A stretch of 64,000 nucleotides of DNA from Daldinia sp. FL1419 (taxonomy: Eukaryota; Ascomycota; Sordariomycetes; Xylariales; Hypoxylaceae), in contig MU623346.1 of NCBI GenBank assembly GCA_025201765.1, forward strand, positions 372,001 through 436,000, given 5' to 3'. The notes under the pieces are model-generated. The model was given only the letters and a program-made list of their open reading frames with translations. It made no database searches and was not told the origin of the DNA. A program made the translations under genes and the position numbers. Shown here one piece after another: positions 37,358 through 49,100 of the stretch (the first letter of the stretch is position 1; each line of letters opens with the position of its first letter).

Positions 37358-37386
37358 ACGTATTTTGGTCGGAGACCAAAATACGT
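37358..37386. repeat. Perfect inverted repeat, 13-bp arms
   Basis: ACGTATTTTGGTC (37358-37370) is followed after a 3-nt spacer by its exact reverse complement (37374-37386). It lies 60 bp outside the left end of the inverted-repeat element at 37446. It may be an independent short element or a hairpin. Confidence 0.8.
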
Positions 37387-37445
37387 GGAGCTAAATACAA
37401 GATTAAAATGGGTCTGTACCACCATGGTCACATGACCAACATTCC

Positions 37446-37698
37446 CAAGTGGGTGACAAATTAATTTGCAGACTCCTACTCATTCCACTAACACTTACAT
37501 CTATACCTATTATTAATTTCAACTCCAAATTAAATATATAATATTGAAAGAAAATTATAAAAATATTTCTAGTTTTTCAATATTAAATATATAATTTTAA
37601 AATTAAATTTGATTATTAGGTGTTATGAAATACGTCTTTGGAGTTGAAGTATATGTTAAGGAGATTCAAAGTATGTAAATTTTTTTGTCACCTACTTG
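37446..37698. mobile_element. MITE-like terminal inverted repeat element, 253 bp
   Basis: The left end CAAGTGGGTGACAAAT and the right end (reverse complement CAAGTAGGTGACAAAA) match at 23 of the first 28 bases. Further matching inner blocks (TTCAACTCCAAA; TAATATTGAAA) make the element a nearly full-length imperfect palindrome. Both ends are flanked directly by ATTCC (37441-37445 and 37699-37703), a 5-bp target-site duplication. It is AT-rich with no coding capacity, so it must have been mobilised in trans. The terminal sequence and 5-bp duplication do not fit Tc1/mariner (TA) or typical hAT (8 bp) elements, so the superfamily is unassigned. Confidence 0.8.
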
Positions 37699-37703
37699 AT
37701 TCC

Positions 37704-40069
37704 CACATACTAAGTTATTAGCATTATGGCAGTACGTGACCCGTTCTATTTACTGCTTCGTACTAAAAATATATAATAGGTATTGTATTGTTTATGCACT
37801 AAATAACTACCTAAGGTAGATAAACGATGTTAATCTGCAATAACTTCGTGGGAAAAATCAATCTACTGCGCTTATTCCTTTGGTATTGTAAACAAAGCTA
37901 ATATAAAAACTTCGCCTCTTTCCCTCTCTCTAAAACTATTTCCAAAACTGGGCTGGGATAAATTCTATATAATAGGTAACGGCACTGGACTTCTCTACGT
38001 TAGGAATATTACATCACTATAAGCCTATAATAGAGTGAATATTTAAGCACAGGAGATTAAAATAGGGATGTCTGAAAGATAAGGGCGTTGAAAATGGAAT
38101 ATTTACTAATTCTTGAATCACGTCATTATAGATAAATAGATTCTATTCTCTTTACCTCCCTTTGCCAAATATAATCGGCGGGCGATCTCAGACAGAATCA
38201 CAAACCATAGACACTGATCTCTCCGCCGTGTTGCACCCTTGGGGTTTAAATATGTGAAGCCTTCTGAATTTTGAATCACTTGATGTAGAATTAAATAATC
38301 ACTAGCGGCGAAATCACAAAATCACAATCACTCCTACCTTAGCTACTTGATTACCTACCTAGGTTAGGTACTTAGTGACCTGATACATATATCTATTCGA
38401 AAACTATCATCGTGGATGCCTGGGCCGTGATTCAGCAGTGTCGGTACCTTGGTAGGTAGGTAACTAGGTACTTAGGTAGGTACCTAGCAACCTAGCGGCG
38501 CAAGTGTAGAAGCTAGGTAATATCATTATTTTTGAGGCTCTTATTTCACGAAAGGGAAGTAGGAAGTCCCAAAGTGCGTTGTTTGCTACGACTGACTGCC
38601 TCGTTTAGAAGTAACCCGCTGGAAATTAGGTGCGCCGTAGTTATTATCTGAAGGTCGAGATTTCTGATTGGTGGTGCCCTAGTGGTTGTATGTGCGATTA
38701 CTTTCTTCGATTCACTGTGTTTGAGTCGATAGGGTACATGATTGGGTGGAGAGGCGTTCGAGCAAGTACCTTGAGGAAGTCATTACAGCAGGTAGGTGTA
38801 CATTAGCTCTAAGTGAGTATACATTCTACATTCTACATTAGGTATACATTATACATAGGCGATCCTAGGTCAACAGCCAATCAGATGTGGGTCTGTACCT
38901 ATTTCCTGAAAAAAAGGGGGGCGGACGTCAGTCGTAATCACAAGCTCGTCGTCGCTTAGCGCTGTTTTCTGATAAATCTACCAACCTTGATCACTATATT
39001 TTCTTCTCTTTCACCTGCTGATTCCATTCTAGGAACCCTAATTGGTACACTCCGCCACTATAAACGTTCCTTCTACTTGATTATACCTAATAAATCTACC
39101 CAACCCTTGGTTTGTACCGGTCCTCATCTGGTTCTTGCCTTGTTATTAAATATTATTTTGCAAGATTAAAAAGATCACTGATCTTGTACTGATCTTGTAC
39201 TGATCTTGTTACTGATCTTGATCCCAAACCAATCCCATAAAACAATTCCATTTTCCCCAGCGTTGGAAATCCAATTCCTCCCTTTTACACTATCACTTCC
39301 ACTCTTCACATTTTACTACACTCTTTCTCATACACTCTTTTCTCCTACATCGCCTTCCTTCTCTTATTATTCTACAACTATTCACACTATCCATAATCAT
39401 TCACCATCATTCATTATCCATCGTCCATCATAGCAACACTATCAAATGTTGCCTTTTACCCTTAATTGTTTCCCTTCCCTCAAATTATTCACACGGGTAT
39501 CATACATCCATTTGGATCAACTCGGAGGTATTTGTCCTATCAACCAGTAAGTCTCCTTCGTCTATCCGAAAGCAAAAATACAAAAGACCATTCTATTCTG
39601 TCACCATTATGTTTTGCCAAGGTTGCGACTTCGGTGTTTGTCGTAATACATCGGATGGCCTTTAACCTTCGATAGGATACTCTCTGTCGCGTTTCACGCG
39701 TTTGACTATGGTCAACTTGGCATAGACATAACACAGTCATGACAAGTTGTCAAGGTAAGTGCTGTTTACTATTCATCCAAAATATTGTCTAACTGTGACT
39801 ATACTCGAGTGTCATTGAAGACTCATGGTACAACCCTTTCGCTTCAGTCAACTGACTCTTTCTATCTAGGCCTTTCTGTCTGGGAACTCTCTAGACACCA
39901 CATAAAAGCCACGTAGGTTCCCACCTAACCTTTCCCTTTTCCATATCCATCATTCCACGTCTAACATAGCATCACAATATCCAGTTACTCTCTTCCATTC
40001 GCCGATATCTAACGTCGGCATAATAACTTCTATATCCCCCAGACGCAACTGGGAAGTCTTGTCGACAAG
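37704..40069. other. Intergenic region and long leader upstream of bZIP-like gene
   Basis: 2.4 kb with no supported gene. Dense TACCTAGGTA-type motifs occur at 38349-38376 and 38450-38500. A four-copy ACTGATCTTGT tandem repeat is at 39177-39220. A strongly CT/TCA-rich tract at 39240-39500 resembles a long fungal 5' untranslated region. Confidence 0.5.
39177..39220. repeat. Tandem repeat, unit ACTGATCTTGT, four copies
   Basis: Four near-identical 11-nt units (the third has one extra T, the last lacks the final T) about 850 bp upstream of the bZIP-like start codon. Each unit includes GATC flanked by CT/TT. This may be replication slippage or a clustered binding site. Confidence 0.85.
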
Positions 40070-41667
40070 ATGAACCAAGAGGGCAACAAAAACAACACCA
40101 ACGGCCGAAACGGCTCAAGGTTAGTTATAATATAACAGTAAATTATAGGCTTTGAATAACTAATAGAATATAGACTCTACTCTTTTGAAGGAAACCCGAA
40201 CCTGAACAGGGTCGCCGGCAGTTCATCGCCCGGACAGAACGCCAGTGCAACATCTACCTTCATGTCGCCGATGTCAAACTCGGGAATGAGTTTCGCAACA
40301 CCATCAACCCCTGCAGTGCCGTCGATCCCTACGGCCACTCAACTTTCAACTCCTCAAGTGTCCTCACCGCCTCAACTCCCTCTTGCTATGGAAATGGCCA
40401 TGAACCCAGGACAACAAGGGTGGATAGGTGATGTCCAAATGCGCCATCCTGTTCCGGTGGCTAATCATAGTGAGTAACACACACACACACATGCACACAC
40501 AAGTAAGAAAAGTCACTAGTGCTAACCGTTTTCAAAGACCATAACATCGTCCACCAGATGTACCAGCCTCCAACGGGCCAAGCATACGCCCATAACCACT
40601 CTTACTCAGGCCTCAGCGGCATCAGAACCCAGGAGCTTATAGACCTTCAACCATGTGCTCTTCCCGTTGCAGTTCCCGAGCAGCCGCGCCGTAATCGCGC
40701 TCCAACCAGACAAGCGTCCCATGGTTCCAACCGTGTCAACAAAAGACGTGGTCGAGCAACCTCCAGATCTGAGGACGAAGAGGAGGAGATGATGCTCTCG
40801 GATCCTAGCCGGTGGAGTTGGGAACCTGGCATGCGACTGGTCAGGATTATGGAGTCTTGGCCAGAATGGAAGAAGGATGCAGCTCGTTCGTTAAACGACT
40901 TCATCCAGCGGAATAAGAGCGCGCACATGCGTGCCGCTAACCGCATTTCAGCTGCCAAGAGTCGTAGGCTGAAGGAGGAGAGACTTCAGCGGGCCGAAAA
41001 TGAGGCGAAGGCATTGCGCGAGCAGAATGCTGCGCTAGTTGCCCAGATCCAGAGTCTTACTCTGAGATCAAGCAACTTGGAGGCTACCATTCAAGTTCGA
41101 AGCCAGTCACTACACATGGTGGCTAGTCAGAACGAGATACTCCAGGGTCGCGTCCAGAACCTGGAATATCGCCTCCAGCAAAGCCTCGGCGACAATAGCC
41201 GAGTTTCTCAGGGCCAGTCATTCGCACGAATTCAAACCGAAGGTGACGGCCAAGTCTCTGCCTCTACTCAGACGGAAGAAGGTCTGAGTCAAATATCAAT
41301 GGCGACCCAGGGCCAGGGCCAGGTATCTGTTGTGGCTCAAACGCAGGATCCTAGTCAAGTCATAACTTCGGCTCAGACCCAAGTTCATAATCTGAAAGTC
41401 CCGGTCCAAGTCCAGATCGAAGGTCAGGGCAGATTCCCAATTCCAACTCAAGCTCTGGGTGAGGAACAGGCATTTTCTGAGGCAGGCCCCTCAAGAATAG
41501 CTTCTTTCGGCCTAACCCAGGTAGTCCCAACATCAGACGTTGGGGTTGAAACCGACCAGACGGCAGAAGAATTCCCCGAAGGCTATATCCACGATAACCA
41601 AATGGATGTCTTCTTCTTCGACTTTGACGAGGCTAGTGGTGATCAGACACAGTCGTTAGTTGGCTGA
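40070..41667 (+). CDS. bZIP-like protein with Gln-rich C-terminal repeats
   Basis: Probable nuclear transcription factor. Exons are 40070-40119, 40174-40469 and 40538-41667, giving 491 aa. Introns are 54 and 68 nt; the second contains a CA repeat. The N-terminal half is Ser/Pro/Gln-rich and disordered, with a basic NKRRGRATSR patch and an acidic EDEEEEMM run. A basic region RAANRISAAKSRRLKEERL is followed at once by a long coiled coil (about 90 residues of Leu-, Glu- and Gln-rich heptads). The basic region matches the bZIP pattern N-x7-R but departs from the strict signature at its last position. Beyond the coiled coil are imperfect repeats built around Q-V-S-x-x-x-Q-T-Q, ending in an acidic aromatic tail (MDVFFFDFDEASGD) that could be an activation domain. 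No orthologue name is assigned. Confidence 0.8.
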
Positions 41668-42369
41668 GATCCTTCAACCCTTCCATGGCTTGTATCATTA
41701 AACCAGCTTCTCATATTGTCTTCGTCGGCATACCGCCAATACTTTCGGTCCTTCAGGTCTTTTCAGCACTTTTCCGCGTTATGAGTTCGGGACTTTATGC
41801 TTTATTTCTTTTGTTAAAGGGAAAAGGTTTAGGGCAATGGGTAACGGTTAACGAATTTATGATATGAATGCCATCGACAGCTAACCCGAAGAACGGTTGC
41901 GGCGCTTGGTAGGAAGGAGGAGAGAATAATGATGATTATAGTTATGGTCATGGCTTATGATGCTTTCTGGTCTGGTTTTTTAGACGAGGCGGTCGAGGCG
42001 GCCGAGACCCTGCATCATGGGAACTCCCGCTGATGATTTTAATGACATGGTTGAGGATTTTCTTCCTTTGTCAGTACTGTCGCTTATTTTCAGGGGCAAG
42101 GGAAAGGAGAAGGGAAAAGTAAATGGTTCGGAAAAGTTAATCCCTTGCTATGGCTAGGTGGTCGAGACTGCGACATTGCTCCGGAATATCCTGCCGATAA
42201 TGCCCATGCTTTTGTTTGCTTTAGATTGGATTGTCATGGTGGACTAATTGAATGGTCTTTCGATATCAAATATGGATCTTACGCTTGGTTTGTGATTAAT
42301 GATTGTGATTATATGTGTGATCTTGTTTATGGTGTTCATGTTGTATGATCTTTTGCTGTTTAAGGCTCT
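41668..42369. other. Intergenic region after bZIP-like gene
   Basis: About 700 bp including the bZIP 3' untranslated region. Short frames at 41685-41867 and 42145-42348 show no family features. Confidence 0.4.
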
Positions 42370-42968
42370 CATATGGGCGCAGGAACTACAAAATGCCGAA
42401 CTGATCGACAAGATGGAGTCCATATATAAGAAGATGACCGAGTTAATTGGGAAGGGATTAAAATCAACATCAACCCCAAATTATCATATTCCAAAAGCTG
42501 GACCAATGCTGAAACAAACTCCAAAGCCAACTATAACTCCCAAGCCAACTAATTTATCAACTTTAACTTCAAGTCGCCACATTCCAAAAATGGGAACGCC
42601 TTCAACACAAACTCCTGATATGGAGAGTTGAAGAATGAGAAGGAGTTAAAGGATGAGAATGGGGATAGCATAAATGTTGTTTGATGATGAGGTCATCATC
42701 TTTCTTTTTCAAAAAGGGGGCAGATGTTGGGATCTGCTCTTGCTCTATTTTAAGCTCTATGTCCCAAAGCGTATCGTCAGACTATATAAATAGTCATAGA
42801 AGATCAAGCCACACTATTCTTAGAACTTAGATAGAACAAATTTCGATGATTTCCCCTAATAATTGGTAGCTCTGTTGCTGTTGGTTTGTCCTGTTATATT
42901 GTCTTAGACCTCCGTGCCTGTGCCGCCCGGGTCATAGTGCTGCTGCATCTGTTATTATTTCATTGACA
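42370..42968 (+). mobile_element. Probable 3' end of a degenerate LTR retrotransposon
   Basis: A purine-rich tract (AAAAAGGGGGCAGA, ending 42724) is followed immediately by TGTTGGGATCTGC, the usual polypurine-tract/LTR junction. The putative LTR starts at 42725 and has a TATATAAATAG box near 42784. It probably ends at a CA around 42968 (TTGACA); an end at TCA near 42935 is also possible. Upstream, a Lys/Thr/Pro-rich reading frame ending at 42631 may be the end of an element ORF, but no integrase, reverse transcriptase or RNase H motif was found. The 5' LTR and primer-binding site are absent from the window. Confidence 0.42.
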
Positions 42969-45268
42969 GTTATTCTGTTAAAATACTCTGTGAGATGTTT
43001 ATGAGCCCATGAGGTATGTATGTATGTACGTCTATTTGGCCTGAGGCTTTGGATAGAATTGACCAGAGACATTGTTCATATCCGCAAACGTAACTTTACA
43101 TCGTGATATTCGTAAGATAGAGAACGCTCTAAAACGTCTTTTGATCGTCTTTTCGTCTTCTTTTTCTTGTTAATTCAATTGATGATCTACTTAGAATGCA
43201 TCAACGACCAAACGAAGTACGAGATAAGAATATAAAAGAGAAATTGACTGTACCTGAAAGGGTTGAAGGATAGGAAGGAGAAATGTCCAAGGACTGTCGT
43301 AGCGAGAAAATGATAGTAAAGAATTTGCTTTTGGTGCAGAATTTGAAGGGATATTTATATGGCCTAGAATGAGGACAGTAGAAATTGTCGTGACAAATTT
43401 GAAAAATTCTTTCATATTCACAGAAAGATCCACCTCAACAAGAGCAAATGAAATTTGCCAATGATTAGGAAATGAAGCTAGATAAATTACCCAATTTGGC
43501 ATCATGACACAACTCTATATATTCCTACCGTGATGGTACAACGTACTAGATGGGCAGTGTCGTGTGGACTGACATGGAAATGCGGGTTCACTTATGGTTT
43601 TGAGCAACTATCAGGACCGATGTAACGACATATAGTTCAGCCAACATGGGTTTCAACACATACGTGATGTTATCCATTGGCGGATAGCCGCAGTGATACA
43701 CAGGTGGATGTATGAGAAAGTTTTTTGTTTTTGTTAACTAAGGTTAGGTAGTTAACTAATGAATGAATACATGTATGAAACACCCCTGCCCCTAACCTCC
43801 CCCCTTTTTAACCTTTTTTCTTATACACTAACTATAGATAGCATTAACTATACTAATGACTCTGGGCCATTTACCCCTTTTTTACGCTTATGTAATTCCC
43901 CTATCCTACATTTCCTCCCGTTACACACCAGTATGACGACGAGGCTGATGTCCATTATGTACCTACCTCCCGTATGTCGAGCAAACATCTGCAAGAACGC
44001 AATCCTGGTTTTGATCTTGCGGGTTAGCCCTTAATACCTACTTTCGTCATCCCATGACGCAGTTCGGGGGCCAAGCAAAAGCCCGTCATCCATGCCGGAT
44101 AGCAATTTCACTCAAAGTGTAATCTTCATGACATGTCATCCGCGCTGCAAACGCTTCGGTACATCCCCATCCACTCCCAAGTACCACGGCCACCACGAGG
44201 CTAAGATTCAAGATCTGTCACAAGGGTATTCTCCCAGGGATAATGGACTACGATCGGGCATTGATGCATCATCTATCGTATCTGCGGACGTGATCTATTT
44301 TATTCAAGATGCCTGCGCACAAGAACCAGATTTCGCTGTCTCTGGGTATCCCCGGCGAGGTCTCCGGCCCAGGCCGCTGCGACGACACCTACGTACCCTT
44401 CGTGTCACCTACCTAACCTCCCTACAATCGGGGTTTTTTTTTTCTTTACCTTACCATTAGGCTCATGTTTGTTTTCTTCGTACAACATAACCTGCCTCCC
44501 TGTACAACTCACCTTCCCCCCTCCCCTCCCCTCCCCTCCCGAGCCCAGCCCAGCCCACCGACCAAACCAAAGGTACGGATCTGGCGGTGAGCGAAAAAAG
44601 CTCGGGTTAGGTACCTAACCTACCTAACCTAGAGAGTTATAGCTGGAAAACTCCGAGATGCAACGCACCTAGGTAAGTAAGTGGGCTTTTTTACACCTTG
44701 CTAGGTATCACGAGGTGGGACTACGAGATGGAGAAGTGGCTTGGACGTTGCACTGGGGACCTCCCAACTTTAAATTATGGAGGACAGCGACGATACATAC
44801 TAAAAGGAGATACGGCTCTTTTATTCTAGATGTCTGATCTGGCATCTTGGCACCTTAGCACCTTAGACTAATAAGACAAAGTGTTTTCGTTGCGAGATCT
44901 CATAAACCATCGTACAAGGTTTCACTTGGGCATATCAAAACTTGTAACTTGAATGTGCACTGTTTGAATGATCTTTCATATTAACGTGAGTATTGCAGAC
45001 TATGAACTCTAGTCTTTAATAGTTAGGTAGTTATTCCTAATTGTTGAACGTGTAAAATCTCCCCGCTCCCTAACGTTAGGCACACATTCCGGGTAGTACC
45101 CCTGCTCGTGATATACATTATATATGTTATTAGTATAGGAAAATTGCCCTGGCCGGCAGCGATATATCCCGTAAATGTGTACAGGCAAAAACGTACTTCC
45201 AAACTCCATGGTTCCCCAATTCTCTCTCTCCCTGTATCTCTCTGGCTCCAAGTCCATGTCCGACTATG

Positions 45269-45300
<32 letters not shown>

Positions 45301-45482
45301 GAAAACTCCTAAGACGTAGATCATGACTTTCGTACGCTTTCGTACTCGTAGTCTCGTGGCAATCTTGAGAACGCTATTTCCAGGTACCAGCCCATGTCTC
45401 ATGGGATAAATAAATAAATAAAACATCGAAGTGTATATAGTACAAGGTAGGTTATAGCATAACATGGCGTATGGTGATTTGT
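42969..45482. other. Gene-poor region with microsatellites
   Basis: 2.5 kb. Contains a CCCTC-type repeat at about 44515-44540, TTAGGTACCTAACC motifs at 44612-44635 and an AAT repeat at about 45269-45296. Frames at 43191-43505, 43759-44034 and 44092-44460 have no recognisable domain. Confidence 0.45.
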
Positions 45483-46166
45483 TCAGCCGTCGCGGATGTA
45501 TTTGCGGTGGCGATGATCTTCAATGACGATCTCGTGGTCTGGACTCCGGCGGCGCGGGGGCTCGTACCGCCTGGGTGCTTCTATGTAGCGGAAGGAGTCC
45601 TGCTGGGGCTGTTCGATCTCGACGTGGTGTACGTGGTATGGCACGGGCACGCGAACGGGGACGGGCACCATGCGCTCCCGCTCAATGTAGACCTCGCGCT
45701 CGCGGCCATGTCTGCTGTGGCCGCTGCCGCTGCTGCGCGACGACGATTTTGAGCTTCGCGATGAGCTCTTGGAGCTTCTGGAGGCCCTAGACCTGCCAGA
45801 TGTGCTAGATTGGTCTGGGTCTACATCCACGGCGATGACCTCAATCCCGACGTCCGGCTCGGGTTCAGGCTCAGGTTCAGGATAGTGTACAGATGGCGGT
45901 GGTGGGGGATAATGCACGGACGCTGGTGGAGGAGGTGGCGGCGGTAGAGGTTCGACGACGACCGGCGGCGGTGTATGCCTGGGTTCTAAGAGCACTGGGA
46001 CGGGTTGTGGAGGTGGCACAGGCTCGTACTCAGGTTCAGGGGGAGGGACGATAGTGGTGACGCGAGTGCGCACGGTCTTGCTACCGTTGATTGGTGGTTC
46101 TAAGTAAAGGACTTTCTTATACTTGTGATAGCGCTTTTCGCGGGGAGCTGCGTAGTAGGTGGCCAT
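45483..46166 (-). CDS. Low-complexity Pro/Ser/Arg-rich protein of unknown function
   Basis: Single exon, 227 aa, ATG at 46166. The N-terminal 40 residues are basic and ordered (EKRYHKYKKVLYLEPPINGS). A proline-rich region follows (PPPPPPP and EPEPEPEPDV runs, about 45-105), then a Ser/Arg block with SKSSSRSSKSSSRSS (about 120-150), then an alternating segment (ERERMVPVPVRVPVPYHVHH), and a charged end with RYIEAPRRYEPPRRRSPDH and EIVIEDHRHRKYI. I recognise the VPVPVRVPVP plus IEDHRHR pattern as a recurrent hypothetical protein of Sordariomycetes but know no function. The composition suggests a disordered, possibly RNA- or membrane-associated protein. A plus-strand frame overlaps it but lacks such organisation. 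Confidence 0.7.
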   Translation of the reverse strand: MATYYAAPREKRYHKYKKVLYLEPPINGSKTVRTRVTTIVPPPEPEYEPVPPPQPVPVLLEPRHTPPPVVVEPLPPPPPPPASVHYPPPPPSVHYPEPEPEPEPDVGIEVIAVDVDPDQSSTSGRSRASRSSKSSSRSSKSSSRSSGSGHSRHGREREVYIERERMVPVPVRVPVPYHVHHVEIEQPQQDSFRYIEAPRRYEPPRRRSPDHEIVIEDHRHRKYIRDG

Positions 46167-49100
46167 GATGTTAGACTTTTGTTGTTATACAATACGTAAC
46201 AATTGATAGTGTCTATTGGACAGACTGGATTATTATAGTAGAAATATGTCGAATTGGTGTAAGAGTGTAATAAGAGAAAAGTTATAAAAAAAAGCTAACC
46301 TGTTGAAGTGTAGAACCACATGATGGGGGATTCTGATCTAGATATGGAAAAGCGACAATAGTGGGAAATGGGGGAAAGCGCTTCGGAATGGCGATGCCGC
46401 TTACGTCACAATCGACGAAAGACGAACACTAGAGGGACGTCACGGTAGTTCTATGGTTATCTAAACCGGATTTTCGATTGTTCTGGGAGCACGGCTACTC
46501 CTATCGATAAACGCCGATAAGGCAATGGCTTTTGGCTTTTGGCTAGTGGTAATGGGCTGCCCGAGCTTTGCTAGTGGCTGCAGGGTCCAGAACGGGTTCA
46601 GAACTTCTAATACGCAGGAAGGTCCCGGCTATGGGAAGTAACCTGGTAGTCTAGGCGCTAGGCAGTGTGGGGGCAGTGCGTTAAGTAGCGCTAAGTAGCC
46701 CTGCCGTTTCAAGGTTTGCTGCTGAAAAAGAAATGTTTGGAAAACGGTAATTCCGTAGGTACGACTTTTGTTTTTCTTTTTCTTTTTTTTGGGCGAACTT
46801 TGCGGCTTTTTTGATACCTATTTGTGGTGTAGGTACAAACGATACGGCGATACGACGAATATTGTTTATGTTTGGTAGCGCCGTACAAGTTATGTCGTAT
46901 TTGCGACGATTATTGCGAGACGAGTTCCCTTCAATACCACGAGAGCCCAACTAACAAATAAAAATAAAAATAAAAATAAAATAAAAACAAACAAGAACTA
47001 GTTGGACAAAAAGAGTATTCCTAGAAGGTATCCCAAGATAAGTTCTCCAAACTATCACCTCTAAAGTTTGTAGAAAAGATGCAAGAATCGATCGAACCGG
47101 GAACTGGGAACCGACGGATCGTTAAATATTCAGAAAGAAGACAGCTTCTCACTTGTGTCAGTTATGTCAGTAGCGTCGAGTAGCAGCGTCAGTTGGCGCA
47201 CTAACACGAGCCCAACGCCCATCCCGTGGCGACAGCGTGACCTTGGCTTTTGCTTGGGCTCCGAAACCCTTTGGTTGACACCATGTCGGCATGTATCTAG
47301 TAAAAGCCCGTGTATCCAACCCTTTTGCCACAATCTTGTATTCCCATATTTTGTGAGACTACGGTCAGGATGGCCAGGGTGGCCAGGGTGGTCAGGATGC
47401 AAAATCTCATCAGTCTTACAAAGGGGTCCTTTACGCACAAGGGTTCTTTTTACAAGGGTGTATCATGGCTGCATGGTATCATGAGCAACGTCCATATTGC
47501 CTTACATTGGCTTGCATCTCTACGGGCAGGACGGGGTGGGACAGCTTTTACTATTAGCCTTCTGTTAAGGACGCCAAAGGTTGTTAAGGAGGGTAGTAAA
47601 CTGGGATAGGAAAAAATGGGTGGTGGGGTTCGTCGACCGACCGAAACTTGACCATTCAGATTTCTATTCTATCACAAGTAACAAGTAATAATAATAATAA
47701 ATACGGATCCATAGTATATTATACTATGTACAACAACTTATTATACCTTGCTCCTGTTTTCTCGGAATTACCACTTATATCATTATCTATCTTTAACTCA
47801 TATCAAATTCTTATTCGTCGTCTTCTTCAACCCTACAGACGCCTTTCCCGGTAGACTCTTTTCAACACTTACCTATTACGGGAATATATGGATAATATGG
47901 ATAATACGGATCGCTAACTTGGCCCTATCATGCTCGAGCACCGACAGGAAAAGATCAACAACAACACACAATATATTCACCATATAACCTTATTTGTGAC
48001 ATGACCAGGTACACAACTCACACATCTGCGTCTTTCCCATGCATGCATGCTGCAGAATTTTTCTTTTTGGGATATCTTACCAGTCCACATTTTGACACAA
48101 TCAGAACTATTACGCGTAAGTGCTCTCGACATTATGCGTTAAGTGGCTCTCAAGCCGTATAGTAGAAAGAAAAATCTCGCGTTCCTTGCAATGACAGCTA
48201 ATAATAACAGCTGAACTTCTAGAGACGTGGAGTGATGATCTTTGTCTCCTGCCGATTTCCTCTTGATCGATTGCAGCAACCCACAGTAGATTGGCACAAG
48301 TGACTTTCGGGCATATTCCTACCAGGCTAAGTTTTACGTACAGGTTCCGTTGTTAAGGCGAACAGGTAATAGGATGGCGATTCCAGATTTTCGTAACAGT
48401 GTATCTACGGATATGCTCCTCGTAGTGCTTAGTTGATCGGCAAAAGCCGTATCGGAGCTTAGCTACCTAGGTAGAGATGTTCATATTGGGGGAGCTAGAC
48501 AAGCAATCGACCGTACTACCTAGGTAACTGACAAAAGTGTCAATGATACGGATGTCAGAATGAATTGTCAAGCCTCATATGCATGGCGCCTCATGCCAAC
48601 ACGTATGTGTAGGTAAAATCCGAAAACAAGGACGACCATTTGAAGGCTCTTCCGTCGTTTATGCGGTACTTGGGATTCACCGAAACAAAATTCCCGAAGA
48701 TCTCATTCATGGTAACCACAATACTCTATCCGAGAGAGCATACTGGCCGCCTTATTCTACTGATCTCGGATATTCAACGGCTGGGAAGCGAGGGATGGAG
48801 AAATGTCGTCAAGTGAAGTTTGCAAAGCCGAATAAAACTTGATTATTTGTTTGTCGTATGAGCTCTTTTCTACTTACAGGATTAGTGTCATCTCTTGTAG
48901 ATAATCGTTGGTTGAATCTAGTTAACCTAGAATAATAGTCTATCAGGTACTTTAGAATCATTCTACGAAGATCGTAGGTACTTACCAACGCTCCAAAGTC
49001 TTTACCAATCACCTAGCCCTAGCTTAGCTTTACCAATAACTACCCATACTACCTAATAGTATGAATCTACTACATAGTTAACCTACCTAGTTATTCAAGA

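Noticed and set aside
44092..44460. 122-codon plus-strand frame
   Set aside because: No recognisable family, and the end is translated from poly-T; treated as non-coding.
47080..47110. GATCGAACCGGGAAC resembling the reverse of a tRNA T arm
   Set aside because: The flanking bases cannot form a T stem and no acceptor or anticodon stem is present.
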